From assembly GCA_021773555.1 (NCBI GenBank), contig JAJFKA010000124.1, forward strand, positions 79,803-143,802: a DNA stretch of 64,000 nt. Direction: 5' to 3'. The notes beneath the pieces are model-generated. The model made no database searches. It worked only from the letters and a program-made list of their open reading frames with translations, and was not told the DNA's origin. Below, one piece after another: positions 8,447 to 16,972 of this stretch. The stretch is from Gammaproteobacteria bacterium. Lineage in GTDB: Bacteria; Pseudomonadota; Gammaproteobacteria; Pseudomonadales; Azotimanducaceae. Each line of letters opens with the position of its first letter. The first letter of the stretch is position 1. A program made the translations under genes and the position numbers.

Positions 8447-9232
8447 TCATCCTGGTACCGGCCCTTCTACCTGTAAACGATGGATTCGTCTCGGTTCATC
8501 AGCATGATCGTGCACGGCGAAGTGCAGGACTGAGCGGTTGTCCCACATGACCAGGTCATTGTTGCTCCACTGATGACGACCCTGGTACTCCGGTCTGATC
8601 GAGTGCGCATAGAGATAATCGAGCAGTCCAAGACTCTCCTGACGGGACCAATCCCTGAAACGCTGGGTAAACGCTTTACAAACGTACAATGCGCGTTTGC
8701 CGGTTTCATCGTGCACCCGTACCACCGGATGTTCCGCACTGGGTGCCTCCGCTGGTGACTCGCGATACATCGCAGCCAGTCCCGCGGCCGAATGAATGGC
8801 AGCGAGGTCATCACAGGTATGTTGCAGACCCGCAGACAGGTCATCATAAGCCAGAACCTGATTCGCAAATGCGGTATCACCGCCAATCGTTGGTGTTTCG
8901 AGTGCGTACAACATGGTCAGTTTTGGAGGTCGGGTGTTGTAGGTCATGTCCGAGTGCCAGTGCTGGTTGATATCTTTGCGCTTGCCAGGATTTTTAAGTT
9001 CAATAATGTCCGGATAGGATTTCAATCCCGCGTAAGGATGGCGAACAAGAGTGCCCCATTTTTGCGCGAACGCCATCTGGTCCTCAGGCTTGAGCTCCTG
9101 GTCGGGAAACACCAGTACTTTGTGTTCACAAAACAGCGAGTTGATTTCCTTCCAGACTGAATCATTTATCGCGCGGACGTCCACACCCTCAATCCGCGCA
9201 CCCAGAGGCGCTGAAAATCGTTTCACCTGCAT
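8447..9232 (-). CDS. TauD/TfdA-family Fe(II)/2-oxoglutarate dioxygenase
   Basis: 261 residues, near the usual 280 of the family. Iron ligands are recognisable as HWHSDMTY (His-x-Asp) near residue 93 and the distal His of WDNRSVLHFAVHD near 225; the Arg that binds the 2-oxoglutarate carboxylate is in EPRRIHRLQVEG at the C-terminus. Enzymes of this family hydroxylate taurine, alkyl sulfates, phenoxyacetates or carnitine-like compounds while decarboxylating 2-oxoglutarate; the substrate is not deducible here, and no sulfonate transporter is adjacent. The gene is divergent from the exported alpha/beta hydrolase, with 148 bases between starts that should hold both promoters. Confidence 0.9.
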   Translation of the reverse strand: MQVKRFSAPLGARIEGVDVRAINDSVWKEINSLFCEHKVLVFPDQELKPEDQMAFAQKWGTLVRHPYAGLKSYPDIIELKNPGKRKDINQHWHSDMTYNTRPPKLTMLYALETPTIGGDTAFANQVLAYDDLSAGLQHTCDDLAAIHSAAGLAAMYRESPAEAPSAEHPVVRVHDETGKRALYVCKAFTQRFRDWSRQESLGLLDYLYAHSIRPEYQGRHQWSNNDLVMWDNRSVLHFAVHDHADEPRRIHRLQVEGPVPG

Positions 9233-9380
9233 ATCGTTCGCTCCCGAAGCTAGTCAAAAATGTCATAGCTACTACCTCCATCGTCGTCTTTTAGGAAGGA
9301 TTAGCAACCTTGCATACAAAGATGGATGTACAGCCTTGAATAACGTTACTCTACCCGCTTACTCCTGAGCAACTTCTTCG

Positions 9381-10295
9381 ATGACCTCTCCATTCTCACG
9401 TTATTGTCTGGTGGCTGCACTGCTCGTGCTCGCCAGCCCTTCTACTGGCGCCGTGGAACCAGTTCGCCATACCGTGTTTTCCGCAGGACACCGACTGGCT
9501 GTCTGGGAGAAGTCACCGGCCAGACCTAAAGCGCAAATATTGCTGCTGCACGGCAGAACCTGGAGCGCACTGCCGAATTTCGACCTGCAGGTGCCCGGAG
9601 AGAGCCTGTCCTTCATGGATGGGCTCGACGAACTGGGATATGCAGTGTTCGCTCTGGATGCGCGCGGTTACGGGGGCACCCCCAGGGATCAATCCGGATG
9701 GCTGACACCCGATCAGGCTGCCAGAGACGTTGCCGAAGTGTTGCGCTGGATGCGTCGGCGCCAGGATAGTCCGGAAACACATCTGTTTGGCTGGTCCTAC
9801 GGTTCTATGATCGCGCAACTGGTCGTCCAGCGTGATTCAGACCTGGTCAGCTCGGTAATCTTCTTTGGCTACCCCTTCGACCCGGTTCGCCATGTTCCTG
9901 AAGCTGACTACCCGTATCCAGCCACTGCCCCTTCGCAACCCAATACTGCAAAGAATGCAGCCAGTGACTTCATCACACCTGGCGCCATCAGCCAGGCGGC
10001 GATCGATGCCTATATACTCGCGGCACTCAAAACAGACCCGGTCAGGGTCGACTTCAAAGACCTGCATCAGTGGGCCGAGCTGAGTGGCTCGAAGGTATTC
10101 ATTCCGAGCCTCTTGTTACAGGGTGAATTCGATCCCCTGGCACCAACTGAGGCGCAGGCGAGTTTTTTCTCCTCAATCAAGCATGCAAACAAATGGTGGG
10201 TTGTCTTACCCGGAGGCGATCATGCAGCATTGTTGGAAACACCGCGACCGCGTATGTTGCGCGTGATCGATGCGTTTATTTCCGGCCTGAACTAG
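9381..10295 (+). CDS. Exported alpha/beta hydrolase
   Basis: 304 residues with an N-terminal signal peptide (hydrophobic VAALLVLASPSTGA, cleavage near residue 24). The alpha/beta hydrolase fold shows LLLHGRTWSALP (oxyanion region), the nucleophile elbow GWSYGSM with Ser near residue 141, the acid in LLQGEFDPLAP, and the catalytic His in PGGDHAALLE. Periplasmic or secreted esterase, lipase-like or peptidase activity is possible. The 3' end overlaps the convergent phosphatase-like gene by 20 bases. Confidence 0.85.
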   Translation: MTSPFSRYCLVAALLVLASPSTGAVEPVRHTVFSAGHRLAVWEKSPARPKAQILLLHGRTWSALPNFDLQVPGESLSFMDGLDELGYAVFALDARGYGGTPRDQSGWLTPDQAARDVAEVLRWMRRRQDSPETHLFGWSYGSMIAQLVVQRDSDLVSSVIFFGYPFDPVRHVPEADYPYPATAPSQPNTAKNAASDFITPGAISQAAIDAYILAALKTDPVRVDFKDLHQWAELSGSKVFIPSLLLQGEFDPLAPTEAQASFFSSIKHANKWWVVLPGGDHAALLETPRPRMLRVIDAFISGLN

Positions 10296-10899
10296 CCGCC
10301 GACATTACTGCCCAGACAGGCGCCCTATGGGCGTTCCCTGTGTGGCCCTGATGAAACTCATTCACACCCCAGTCACAACCATCACATTCCAGGCTCATCC
10401 CATGGTCATGCAGCACGACCTTGATAAACTCAAACCACACGGGGGTAGGTTCCCAGACGCTGTCCAGTGCGACTTTTGCTTCTGCCATCGGCACCTTCAG
10501 ATATATCACCCGGTATAGGAAGCTGAAGGTTGCTGCTCGAAAATTCACCTGACAGTGCACCAACGTATTCTCGATAGGTTGCTGTTGCATGAGACGGGTA
10601 AATAAATTGAAATCCCCCACTGTGGGATTTTCGAAGTCGATAGGGACATGCACGTACCGCATGCCTAATCCTGTAACGATCCTGTCTTCGGCGGGAATTG
10701 CTGATTCATTGTCCGTATAGGCAAGATAGATGACTCGCTCAATACCCTGCCTGGCAATCCACTCCAACTGTTCAGCGCTTGGTTGTCCGGAACTGGCAAA
10801 AAAAGGCGTGTATCGTCGGTAGTTGACGATCCCTGATTCTCCCGCAAGTGCAAACACCTGAAGGTTTAGGAATCCAATCACCAGCGCTAGTCTCAACAC
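10276..10899 (-). CDS. Exported tyrosine-phosphatase-like protein at the end of the T2SS operon
   Basis: 207 residues from the GTG at 10899, chosen because GGAGGGG lies 5 bases before it and it begins directly with a signal peptide (VLRLALVIGFL...FALAGE). A longer frame from a TTG at 10953 would run through a 16-base tandem repeat and is less likely. The body resembles dual-specificity or tyrosine phosphatases: an early IERVIYL strand, VHVPIDFENP, and the loop HCQVNFRAATFSFLYR. The loop is Cys-x4-Arg, one residue shorter than the classical Cys-x5-Arg, so activity needs proof. A Cys-rich tail (ECDGCDWG) follows. It sits where gspN lies in other operons but is not related to GspN. Confidence 0.75.
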   Translation of the reverse strand: MLRLALVIGFLNLQVFALAGESGIVNYRRYTPFFASSGQPSAEQLEWIARQGIERVIYLAYTDNESAIPAEDRIVTGLGMRYVHVPIDFENPTVGDFNLFTRLMQQQPIENTLVHCQVNFRAATFSFLYRVIYLKVPMAEAKVALDSVWEPTPVWFEFIKVVLHDHGMSLECDGCDWGVNEFHQGHTGNAHRAPVWAVMSAASSGRK

Positions 10900-10939
10900 A
10901 CGATCCCCTCCACAAACGATCCTCTCCACAAACGATCCT
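10892..10939 (-). repeat. Three tandem 16-base repeats carrying ribosome-site copies
   Basis: Two perfect and one diverged copy of a 16-base unit (minus strand AGGATCGTTTGTGGAG) lie between the gspM stop and the phosphatase-like gene. Each copy holds a purine-rich GGAG followed by GATCGT. The period is not a multiple of three, so it is unlikely to be protein coding. Confidence 0.85.
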
Positions 10940-10949
10940 GCCCACCTGC

Positions 10950-11441
10950 TCAACTGCGCAGTACAATTCTGGCCCGGACAACACCGGGTAATTCATCCCT
11001 GTCGATGGAAATTTGCTGGACAACGATGCCCCGCTCGGACTGTAACCGCTCGAGCATGCGCACCAGTTCGTTGAAAGCGACACCATCGAACCAGACACTT
11101 ACTGCATCGGTTCCTTCGGGTTGCAACCGATTTGGCTTCATTCCCAGTTGCTGTGCAATGCGAGATACATCTGTTAGCAATGACTGGCCGGTGCCTGCCT
11201 GATCTGAGCCTGTGCTCGCTGCGCGACGTGCCTCGGCCTCACTGGATTTCATGTATCCATATAACTCTATTTGCCGCTCATGCGCAGCACTGCTGCTTGT
11301 CCGAAACTCATCTATCGGTTTGACCAGGACAAAATAAAAGGCCAGCGATGCAAAGAAAATTCCCATGACTACCAGTGCCAATTGTTCCCGTTTCTGCAGT
11401 TGTGCAAATCGTTCCTGCGCAAGGCTGACCAGCTGCATCAT
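10950..11441 (-). CDS. gspM: Type II secretion system protein GspM
   Basis: 163 residues, typical for GspM: short cytoplasmic N-terminus (LAQERFAQLQKREQLALVV), one membrane helix at about residues 20-40 and a periplasmic ferredoxin-like domain. It is a bitopic inner-membrane protein that pairs with GspL in the assembly platform. The start ATG overlaps the gspL stop by 4 bases, showing translational coupling. Identity rests on length, topology and its position after gspL more than on sequence motifs. Confidence 0.88.
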   Translation of the reverse strand: MMQLVSLAQERFAQLQKREQLALVVMGIFFASLAFYFVLVKPIDEFRTSSSAAHERQIELYGYMKSSEAEARRAASTGSDQAGTGQSLLTDVSRIAQQLGMKPNRLQPEGTDAVSVWFDGVAFNELVRMLERLQSERGIVVQQISIDRDELPGVVRARIVLRS

Positions 11442-12691
11442 TCGCGGTGCTCCCTGGCTTTAATCTTAATGCTTCCGCGAACGGCATCATCACTCTGGGA
11501 AATCGTGCCAATCTCGGCCACTATTCCGTCCTCTGCAAGGCTTTGTGTATAGGTTACAAACTGCTCACTACGAGGTCCGATAAGCTGCAAAATCAGGTCT
11601 CCACGGCTCTCGTTGAAATTGACATTCTGAAGCACCAGTTTGGAACCGTTGAGTCTGGATGCAACTTGTCCGAACAAGGATAAGAAGCGGCTCCCCTCGG
11701 CAGAATTGTCACCACCAAGGTGTGCAATCCATCGCCTGCGCAGGTCCTGAACATTTCTGTCATTTGGAAAGATAGTTGTGTACATTGCCTCCGCTTCACG
11801 CCGAAAGCCATCCGCGCGCTGGCTGAGAAACAATCCCTCGCCCAGACTTAGCATCAGGTGAATCAGGATTGCGCCTCCGGTGAGAATGGCTGCAACTTTC
11901 CAGCCTTCTGATGACGTTCTTTTTTTTTGAACTCGAAACTCACCTTGCAACAGATTCATAGTGCCGCGATACCCTCGGCACATTGTTTCAAGGGGCGGTG
12001 CATCCAAAACCGATAGTGTCACTGGCGAGGAGGATCCTGCCTCAATTTCTGCCACGAACCGTTCCGAAACCGAGCGGTCATGTTCATGCAGCGTCACGCT
12101 GACCGGTCCATTTTCCTGGTCATCTATCAACTCGAAGCAAAAACCCAGGTGCTGTAGTTCTGTAGAAGCCCCGCGAAGTTCGGCGGTTAACAGATGCGCT
12201 CTCTGGCCATCAATCATAATATTGATTCCGGCTGGAGGTCGGACCAGCTGGAGCAAATCAACGCCGACATACTCGGGGGACAACCCAATGGAGCCAAACC
12301 TGTCCAGCACGTCTCGCAAATACTGCCTTGATATCACGAGGACCGGCAGCATTCCCTCGGGCTTGCGTTCACCCTGAACGAAATGGCAGCTTTCCACGTC
12401 TACGGCCAGTTGCTCTTCAACAGCGAACGGCAGTGCCTGTTGGATCTGTCGTTGTTGCTGACTGGGGATGTTGGCTTCTGTCAGCAGCACTTTTTCACCG
12501 GCGATCAGAATCCTGGTCTCTCCCTGCCACTCGAATTCACGGATCAGGTCCTCGAACACTCCCCAGTCGCCCTGGCCACGCAGGCGCACGATACCGGAGA
12601 CATCATCCAGTAGTAGCCATTCCAGGTCGGTATCGACAATTCTAACGGTAAGGTTTTCAGCCACTACGGGCATTCCCGGAATCGCTGTCAT
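11438..12691 (-). CDS. gspL: Type II secretion system protein GspL
   Basis: 417 residues. The N-terminal about 240 residues form the cytoplasmic actin-like domain that binds the GspE ATPase (EWLLLDDVSGIVRLRG, QALPFAVEEQLAVDVES are typical), then a single membrane helix near residues 265-285 (ILTGGAILIHLMLSL) and a periplasmic domain that contacts GspM. The start given overlaps gspK by 35 bases; the ATG at 12673 would shorten the overlap to 17 and is equally possible. Confidence 0.92.
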   Translation of the reverse strand: MTAIPGMPVVAENLTVRIVDTDLEWLLLDDVSGIVRLRGQGDWGVFEDLIREFEWQGETRILIAGEKVLLTEANIPSQQQRQIQQALPFAVEEQLAVDVESCHFVQGERKPEGMLPVLVISRQYLRDVLDRFGSIGLSPEYVGVDLLQLVRPPAGINIMIDGQRAHLLTAELRGASTELQHLGFCFELIDDQENGPVSVTLHEHDRSVSERFVAEIEAGSSSPVTLSVLDAPPLETMCRGYRGTMNLLQGEFRVQKKRTSSEGWKVAAILTGGAILIHLMLSLGEGLFLSQRADGFRREAEAMYTTIFPNDRNVQDLRRRWIAHLGGDNSAEGSRFLSLFGQVASRLNGSKLVLQNVNFNESRGDLILQLIGPRSEQFVTYTQSLAEDGIVAEIGTISQSDDAVRGSIKIKAREHRE

Positions 12692-13661
12692 CGCTTCGTA
12701 TGACGGGAAGGATCTTTTTGCTCGAATTACGGTAAATCACTATTATCTCACCATTGACCGGGTCCCGTTGAATGACACTCGTCAGGTACGCGAATCGGTC
12801 TTCGTACCGTGCGATGGTACGCACCTCAAAAAACATGGATTGTACACCAAGACCTGCCTCGATAATTCCCATTCCGGCAACATCGGGAAGTTGCAGAAAT
12901 TCCGTTGTTGAATCGAACCCATCCTCGTCAACCCTGGACTGCGCGAGACGTTCCGCACCATCCAGACTCAATTCAGATGACAAGGCCTGTAACACCACTG
13001 GTGATGCAGTGTTGATATTGAGTTTCGATTCCATATCCGGAAGCGCTGCTACGTAAGGGGCAAGCGCATTGAAAATTTCGGTGTCCATATCCAGCAACAA
13101 CCGAAGCTCACTAGCATCCACCATCAGTTGATTACCGGATCGATAGGGCCGTTCCAGGCCGAGATAGGCATAGTCTTCCGCCCCTAGCTGCCGTGCGGTC
13201 GCGTCCGCATCCACCCAATCGGCTATTCGATCGACATACACCAGATCAATTCCCAATTGAGCGAGCAGATTAGCAAAGCGCACCCGGGCAAGTTCTCCGG
13301 AACTCCCGGGGCTGGCGAGATTATTGATATTCAGGCGACCACTCAGATCCTCTATTTCGATATTCACGACGCCATTTTCAAACTCGAATTGCAGATCCGA
13401 GGCGCCCCACAACTCTGCCTGGTGGTCTTTTACGGCGCCGCTATTGAAATCCTCCCACAGTATCTGTCGGGCCAGTTCCTCACCACCCACGGCATACTGG
13501 GCGGCCTGGCTTCGCGTAAAATAGTGGCGCGCTTTTTGAATCGCCTGATTCTGATCGCGTGCCATTTCCACGCCGAGTGCCGCAGCAATAAACACGATGA
13601 GTAGAATAGTGATCAAAGCAACGCCACTTTGCCCTCGACCGGGTGTCATTATTCTGGTCAC
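12657..13661 (-). CDS. gspK: Type II secretion minor pseudopilin GspK
   Basis: 334 residues, the large minor pseudopilin that caps the pilus tip. The prepilin-like N-terminus GQSGVALITILLIVFIAA lacks the usual Glu at +5, as is normal for GspK, which supports the call. The ordered alpha domain and the DLSGRLNINNL and LNINTASPVVL (helix-hairpin-helix-like) segments are typical. It starts one base into the gspJ stop region, so translation is probably coupled along gspI-J-K. Confidence 0.93.
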   Translation of the reverse strand: MTRIMTPGRGQSGVALITILLIVFIAAALGVEMARDQNQAIQKARHYFTRSQAAQYAVGGEELARQILWEDFNSGAVKDHQAELWGASDLQFEFENGVVNIEIEDLSGRLNINNLASPGSSGELARVRFANLLAQLGIDLVYVDRIADWVDADATARQLGAEDYAYLGLERPYRSGNQLMVDASELRLLLDMDTEIFNALAPYVAALPDMESKLNINTASPVVLQALSSELSLDGAERLAQSRVDEDGFDSTTEFLQLPDVAGMGIIEAGLGVQSMFFEVRTIARYEDRFAYLTSVIQRDPVNGEIIVIYRNSSKKILPVIRSDDSDSGNARSG

Positions 13662-14347
13662 TATCGTTCGTTCCCGCGCGTTTGCCCGTCGAGTTCAGGA
13701 TCTGCTGTTTCGCTCAGATCGCCACCGGCGTCGACCGGTACGTGGGTTATTGCTTTTGGCATTGCGGTTAGCGTGAACACCTTCCGAATCGTGCCTAAAT
13801 AAGTTGTTTCAATCGTGACCTCAACCGCACCTGGGAGTCCGGGTTGATCCTCTCGCACCGGCCACACATCGACCGTATCACCTTCATCGTCCAGCAGATT
13901 CACTGTAAAACCGCTGACTTCGTCAAGCAGAACCTGGCTGATGGGTTCCGAATCCTCCGCCCGGTCGAGTACCAGCCAGAAATGCCGGGACAGCTTTTCG
14001 TCCTCGACCGAATAGGCAACCCGTTGCAGAGAACTTCTTGATAATTGTGCCGGATTATTCCAGCCGGTACGGGTGAATTCGACATCGTATTGTCCCCCTC
14101 CTACCTGCAGCGCCTGGAGGGTCTCCCCATACTCATCCCTTACCGGTCGTTGAACAAGCTGGGAGAAATCCCGATCCAGCAGTGTGAAAGTACGGACAAG
14201 TCCGCCGTAAGCGGCACTACTGCTGCGTGTCGCCTGGTGAGTATCAATCATCGTGCGAAGCATCTGATGCGCACTGACGCCCAGAACGGCGAAAATCGCC
14301 ATTGCCACCAGCACTTCAATCAATGTGAATCCGGTCACCGCTTTCAT
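13661..14347 (-). CDS. gspJ: Type II secretion minor pseudopilin GspJ
   Basis: 228 residues. The prepilin peptidase site is clear: short leader MKAVTG then FTLIEVLVAMAIFAVLG, with cleavage after Gly6 and Glu at +5. The body has the two-sheet GspJ pattern with RDFSQLVQRPVRD near residue 55. GspJ joins GspI and GspK in the tip complex. The ATG overlaps the gspI stop (TGATG), and the stop region abuts the gspK start. Confidence 0.92.
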   Translation of the reverse strand: MKAVTGFTLIEVLVAMAIFAVLGVSAHQMLRTMIDTHQATRSSSAAYGGLVRTFTLLDRDFSQLVQRPVRDEYGETLQALQVGGGQYDVEFTRTGWNNPAQLSRSSLQRVAYSVEDEKLSRHFWLVLDRAEDSEPISQVLLDEVSGFTVNLLDDEGDTVDVWPVREDQPGLPGAVEVTIETTYLGTIRKVFTLTAMPKAITHVPVDAGGDLSETADPELDGQTRGNER

Positions 14348-14739
14348 CAGTGTTTTCCGAAGAATCCGTCCAACGCAACGACCGGAACCGTCGAGTCGTC
14401 CGCTTTGTAGACAGTCACAACTATTCGCCGCATATCTTCATTTTCCGTCGCTCGAACCGTAGAAACCAGTTCCCATTCACGGTCACTCATGGTGACGCTT
14501 GAACGTTGTGTGCCGATTGCCGGATAGTTTCCTGCCACACGTGGGGAGGCGCGTAATTCGTTAAGATGGTTTTCTGCAACCCACCAGGCCAGTGTTCGCT
14601 CGTTAACAATCGCTGTCTGCCGGACCGCCAGTGATGTATTTCGAACCAGCGCGCTCGCAACCACGGAGAAAATTGCCAGGGAAATCATTATCTCCAGCAG
14701 CGTAAAACCCCGACTGTGAGATCGACTAACGATCCTCAT
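14347..14739 (-). CDS. gspI: Type II secretion minor pseudopilin GspI
   Basis: 130 residues from ATG 14739, preferred over ATG 14769 because it gives a short basic leader (MRIVSRSHSRG) before the cleavage site FTLLEIMISLAIF and reduces overlap with gspH. Neither start has a clear ribosome site. Later blocks WWVAENHLNELR and VYKADD match GspI, the pseudopilin that starts assembly of the I-J-K tip complex. The protein is near the usual 125-residue length. Confidence 0.9.
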   Translation of the reverse strand: MRIVSRSHSRGFTLLEIMISLAIFSVVASALVRNTSLAVRQTAIVNERTLAWWVAENHLNELRASPRVAGNYPAIGTQRSSVTMSDREWELVSTVRATENEDMRRIVVTVYKADDSTVPVVALDGFFGKH

Positions 14740-15262
14740 CAGACTGCCAGTCGAGTCCACCGTAGCCATCAGCGCGCAAGGTACGGATTACAGCGGGAGT
14801 CTGACCGGAGGAAATCGAAAGCTCGAACGCTGTCATTTCACCACTGGAGAGTATCAGCAAAGGTGGTGCCCCTTCATTACCCAGTTGTAGCTCATCACCT
14901 TCAACTCGCAGTGTGAGTGTGAACCCTTGCGGAAGCGCTCGCTGCTTGAAAGGTGCCTCATCCACAAGTGTCCAGGACTGGTTAATCTCATCATAGATAA
15001 AGAACTCATAGCCCGTGCGCGAAGGTCGCATGCCAAATTCCTCCGCAGTGACCAGCGCTTCATCCCGTGCCATTTCAATCACCGCGCGCATCCTGTCGCT
15101 CTCATCATCAATGTCACCATCGCTCGCAAACGACGGCAGGTTAATTACTACCAGTCCACTCATGATAGTGACGATCAGTAAAACCAGCAGTATTTCGATC
15201 AGCGTGAAGCCGGTCTGGTTGCGGCACAAGGTGCAGCCGATTCTATTTACGAGCGCCCGCAC
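14726..15262 (-). CDS. gspH: Type II secretion minor pseudopilin GspH
   Basis: 178 residues from GTG 15262, chosen because GGAG lies 7 bases upstream and the codon begins one base after the gspG stop. The longer frame to 15310 would overlap gspG by 47 bases without a ribosome site. The prepilin site is QTGFTLIEILLVLLIVTIM, with a longer than usual leader containing three cysteines. The beta-rich C-terminal part ends with a Gly-Leu-Asp-Trp segment. GspH joins the minor pseudopilins between the tip and the main GspG filament. Confidence 0.88.
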   Translation of the reverse strand: MRALVNRIGCTLCRNQTGFTLIEILLVLLIVTIMSGLVVINLPSFASDGDIDDESDRMRAVIEMARDEALVTAEEFGMRPSRTGYEFFIYDEINQSWTLVDEAPFKQRALPQGFTLTLRVEGDELQLGNEGAPPLLILSSGEMTAFELSISSGQTPAVIRTLRADGYGGLDWQSDEDR

Positions 15263-15263
15263 G

Positions 15264-15686
15264 TCACAACTCCGACAGATGCAGATCTTTGTCAAACCCT
15301 TCGCCGCCATCCTTCAGGTCAGCGCCAAACGAGTACACTTCGATGGTCCGATCTTCGCTGAAATAAAGATAAGGCTCTCCCCACGGGTCCACCGGGAGCT
15401 TCTTCAGGTAACCATCGGGATTCCAGTTGCGCGGTTCCGGAAATCCGCTGGGTTCTTCGACGAGTGCGTCCAGGCCCTGATCACTGCTTGGGTAGACGCC
15501 GTTATCCAGACGATAGAGCTCCAGCGCACTGCCAATCTGCTGAATATCGCTCTTTGCCGCGGTTACCCGCGCTTCATCCGGACGACCAATGATATTTGGC
15601 ACAATTAACGCACCAAGGACCCCGAGGATAACGACCACCACCATTATTTCAATTAGTGTAAAACCTCTCATATGTGGCGCGCGCAT
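15264..15686 (-). CDS. gspG: Type II secretion major pseudopilin GspG
   Basis: 140 residues from ATG 15686, which has CCGGAGAAACC directly upstream; an upstream ATG at 15746 is rejected because it would put 25 extra residues before the prepilin site. The cleavage site is MRGFTLIEIMVVVVILGVLG. The GspG signature follows: ALELYRLDNGVYPSSDQGLDALV, DPWGEPYLYF and the calcium-site region near the C-terminus (GADLKDGGEGFDKDL). This is the main filament subunit, and its good ribosome site fits a need for the highest expression in the operon. Confidence 0.95.
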   Translation of the reverse strand: MRAPHMRGFTLIEIMVVVVILGVLGALIVPNIIGRPDEARVTAAKSDIQQIGSALELYRLDNGVYPSSDQGLDALVEEPSGFPEPRNWNPDGYLKKLPVDPWGEPYLYFSEDRTIEVYSFGADLKDGGEGFDKDLHLSEL

Positions 15687-15748
15687 GGTTTCTCCGGAAA
15701 CTTCATATCCAACCGCTATCTTAGCGATATTGAAATTGATACGCATGA

Positions 15749-16972
15749 CTAGGCGACCAATTGATTGAGGTTGATGATCGGCAGCAGGATGGCCATGACA
15801 ATGGTGAACACCGCACCCCCCATCACAATTAACATCAGTGGACCAAACAGACTCAGCAATATATTCATCAGAACTTCCACATCCTGTTGTAAATGATCTG
15901 CGACCCGGCCGAGCATATCGTCGAGTTCGCCACTAGCCTCACCACTGGCAATCATATAAAGCATCATCGGGGGGAAATAACCGCTCTGCTCCAGCGCAGA
16001 CTGCAGGCTGGAACCCTCGCTGACTTTGACCGTGGCCTCCCTGACTTTGTCTTTTAGCCAGGAATTAGAGACAACTTCCCCGGCAATACGCAGTGCCTCT
16101 ACCAGGGGCACACCACTTCTGGAAAGGATGCTGAGCGTGCTGGCGAATTGCGCAGCGTTAAAACCGCGACTCATTTTCGCGATCAACGGCAGGTGCAGCA
16201 GCTGACGATCATACGCCATCCGAATTGACGGAATCCGGAGCAGTCGAGTCACGCCGAATACTCCAAGACAGATCAGCAGGGCCGCAAACAAGCCCCAGGA
16301 AGCAACCCAGTCACTAGTCGCAATTACCATCACCGTCAGTAGTGGTAATTTTTGGCCAGTATCTGCGAACACTTCCACAATATCCGGCACCACATACCCC
16401 AATAACCCACCGAGAATCGCTACCGTCAAAACAAACAGAATCACGGGGTAGACCATCGCCTGCTGGATCCTGGTCCGGGACTGCTGCTGGCTTTCAGTAA
16501 AATCGGCAAGTCTGCGCAATACCAGATCCAGGTGTCCTGCGGACTCGCCCGCAGCGACAGTCGCCCGATACAGGTTAGGAAACGCTGCGGGGTACTCTGC
16601 CAGTGCGTTTGCCAGAGAGAACCCCTCTAAAACCTTGGAACGCACTGTCAGCAGCAGACCGCGGGTTTTCTGCCGTTCCGACTGTTTCGATACCGCAAGC
16701 AGGGCCTCCTCGATCGGTAGTCCCGCCGCAATCAAGGTCGCCAGTTGTCTCGTCAACAGCGCCCGTTCACTCACCGAGAGCGAAGGTTTGAACCAGGTGG
16801 CGAAGACGTCGGTTGCACTGCCGGCCCGATTATCACTCGTGACGACGACATCCAGTGGGGACAAACCCCGGTCCCTCAATATCTGCCGAACCTGTCGAGA
16901 ACTGTCTGCTTCAAGAACCCCTTTCTCTTCGCGTCCCTGAACTGTCAGCGCCTTGTATTCGTATGCGGCCAC
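15749..16972 (-). CDS. gspF: Type II secretion inner-membrane platform protein GspF
   Basis: 407 residues, the usual length. Two homologous cytoplasmic helical domains (about residues 70-170 and 270-370) each precede membrane helices, with three helices in all. Family blocks are LLTRQLATLIAAGLPIEEAL and its repeat QFASTLSILSRSGVPLVEAL, and LPLITVMV-like hydrophobic parts. The GTG start overlaps the gspE stop by one base (TAGTG). GspF connects the GspE ATPase to pseudopilus assembly. Confidence 0.95.
   Translation of the reverse strand: MAAYEYKALTVQGREEKGVLEADSSRQVRQILRDRGLSPLDVVVTSDNRAGSATDVFATWFKPSLSVSERALLTRQLATLIAAGLPIEEALLAVSKQSERQKTRGLLLTVRSKVLEGFSLANALAEYPAAFPNLYRATVAAGESAGHLDLVLRRLADFTESQQQSRTRIQQAMVYPVILFVLTVAILGGLLGYVVPDIVEVFADTGQKLPLLTVMVIATSDWVASWGLFAALLICLGVFGVTRLLRIPSIRMAYDRQLLHLPLIAKMSRGFNAAQFASTLSILSRSGVPLVEALRIAGEVVSNSWLKDKVREATVKVSEGSSLQSALEQSGYFPPMMLYMIASGEASGELDDMLGRVADHLQQDVEVLMNILLSLFGPLMLIVMGGAVFTIVMAILLPIINLNQLVA

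Noticed and set aside
8425..8452. GATGA-like short repeats near the dioxygenase stop
   Set aside because: Irregular and short; explained by local composition, with no sign of function.
10900..10953. Longer N-terminus of the phosphatase-like gene from TTG 10953
   Set aside because: It reads through a 16-base tandem repeat whose period breaks protein periodicity and would place 18 residues before the signal peptide.
15015..15608. 197-codon plus-strand frame across gspH and gspG
   Set aside because: Antisense to two pseudopilin genes whose prepilin sites are certain.
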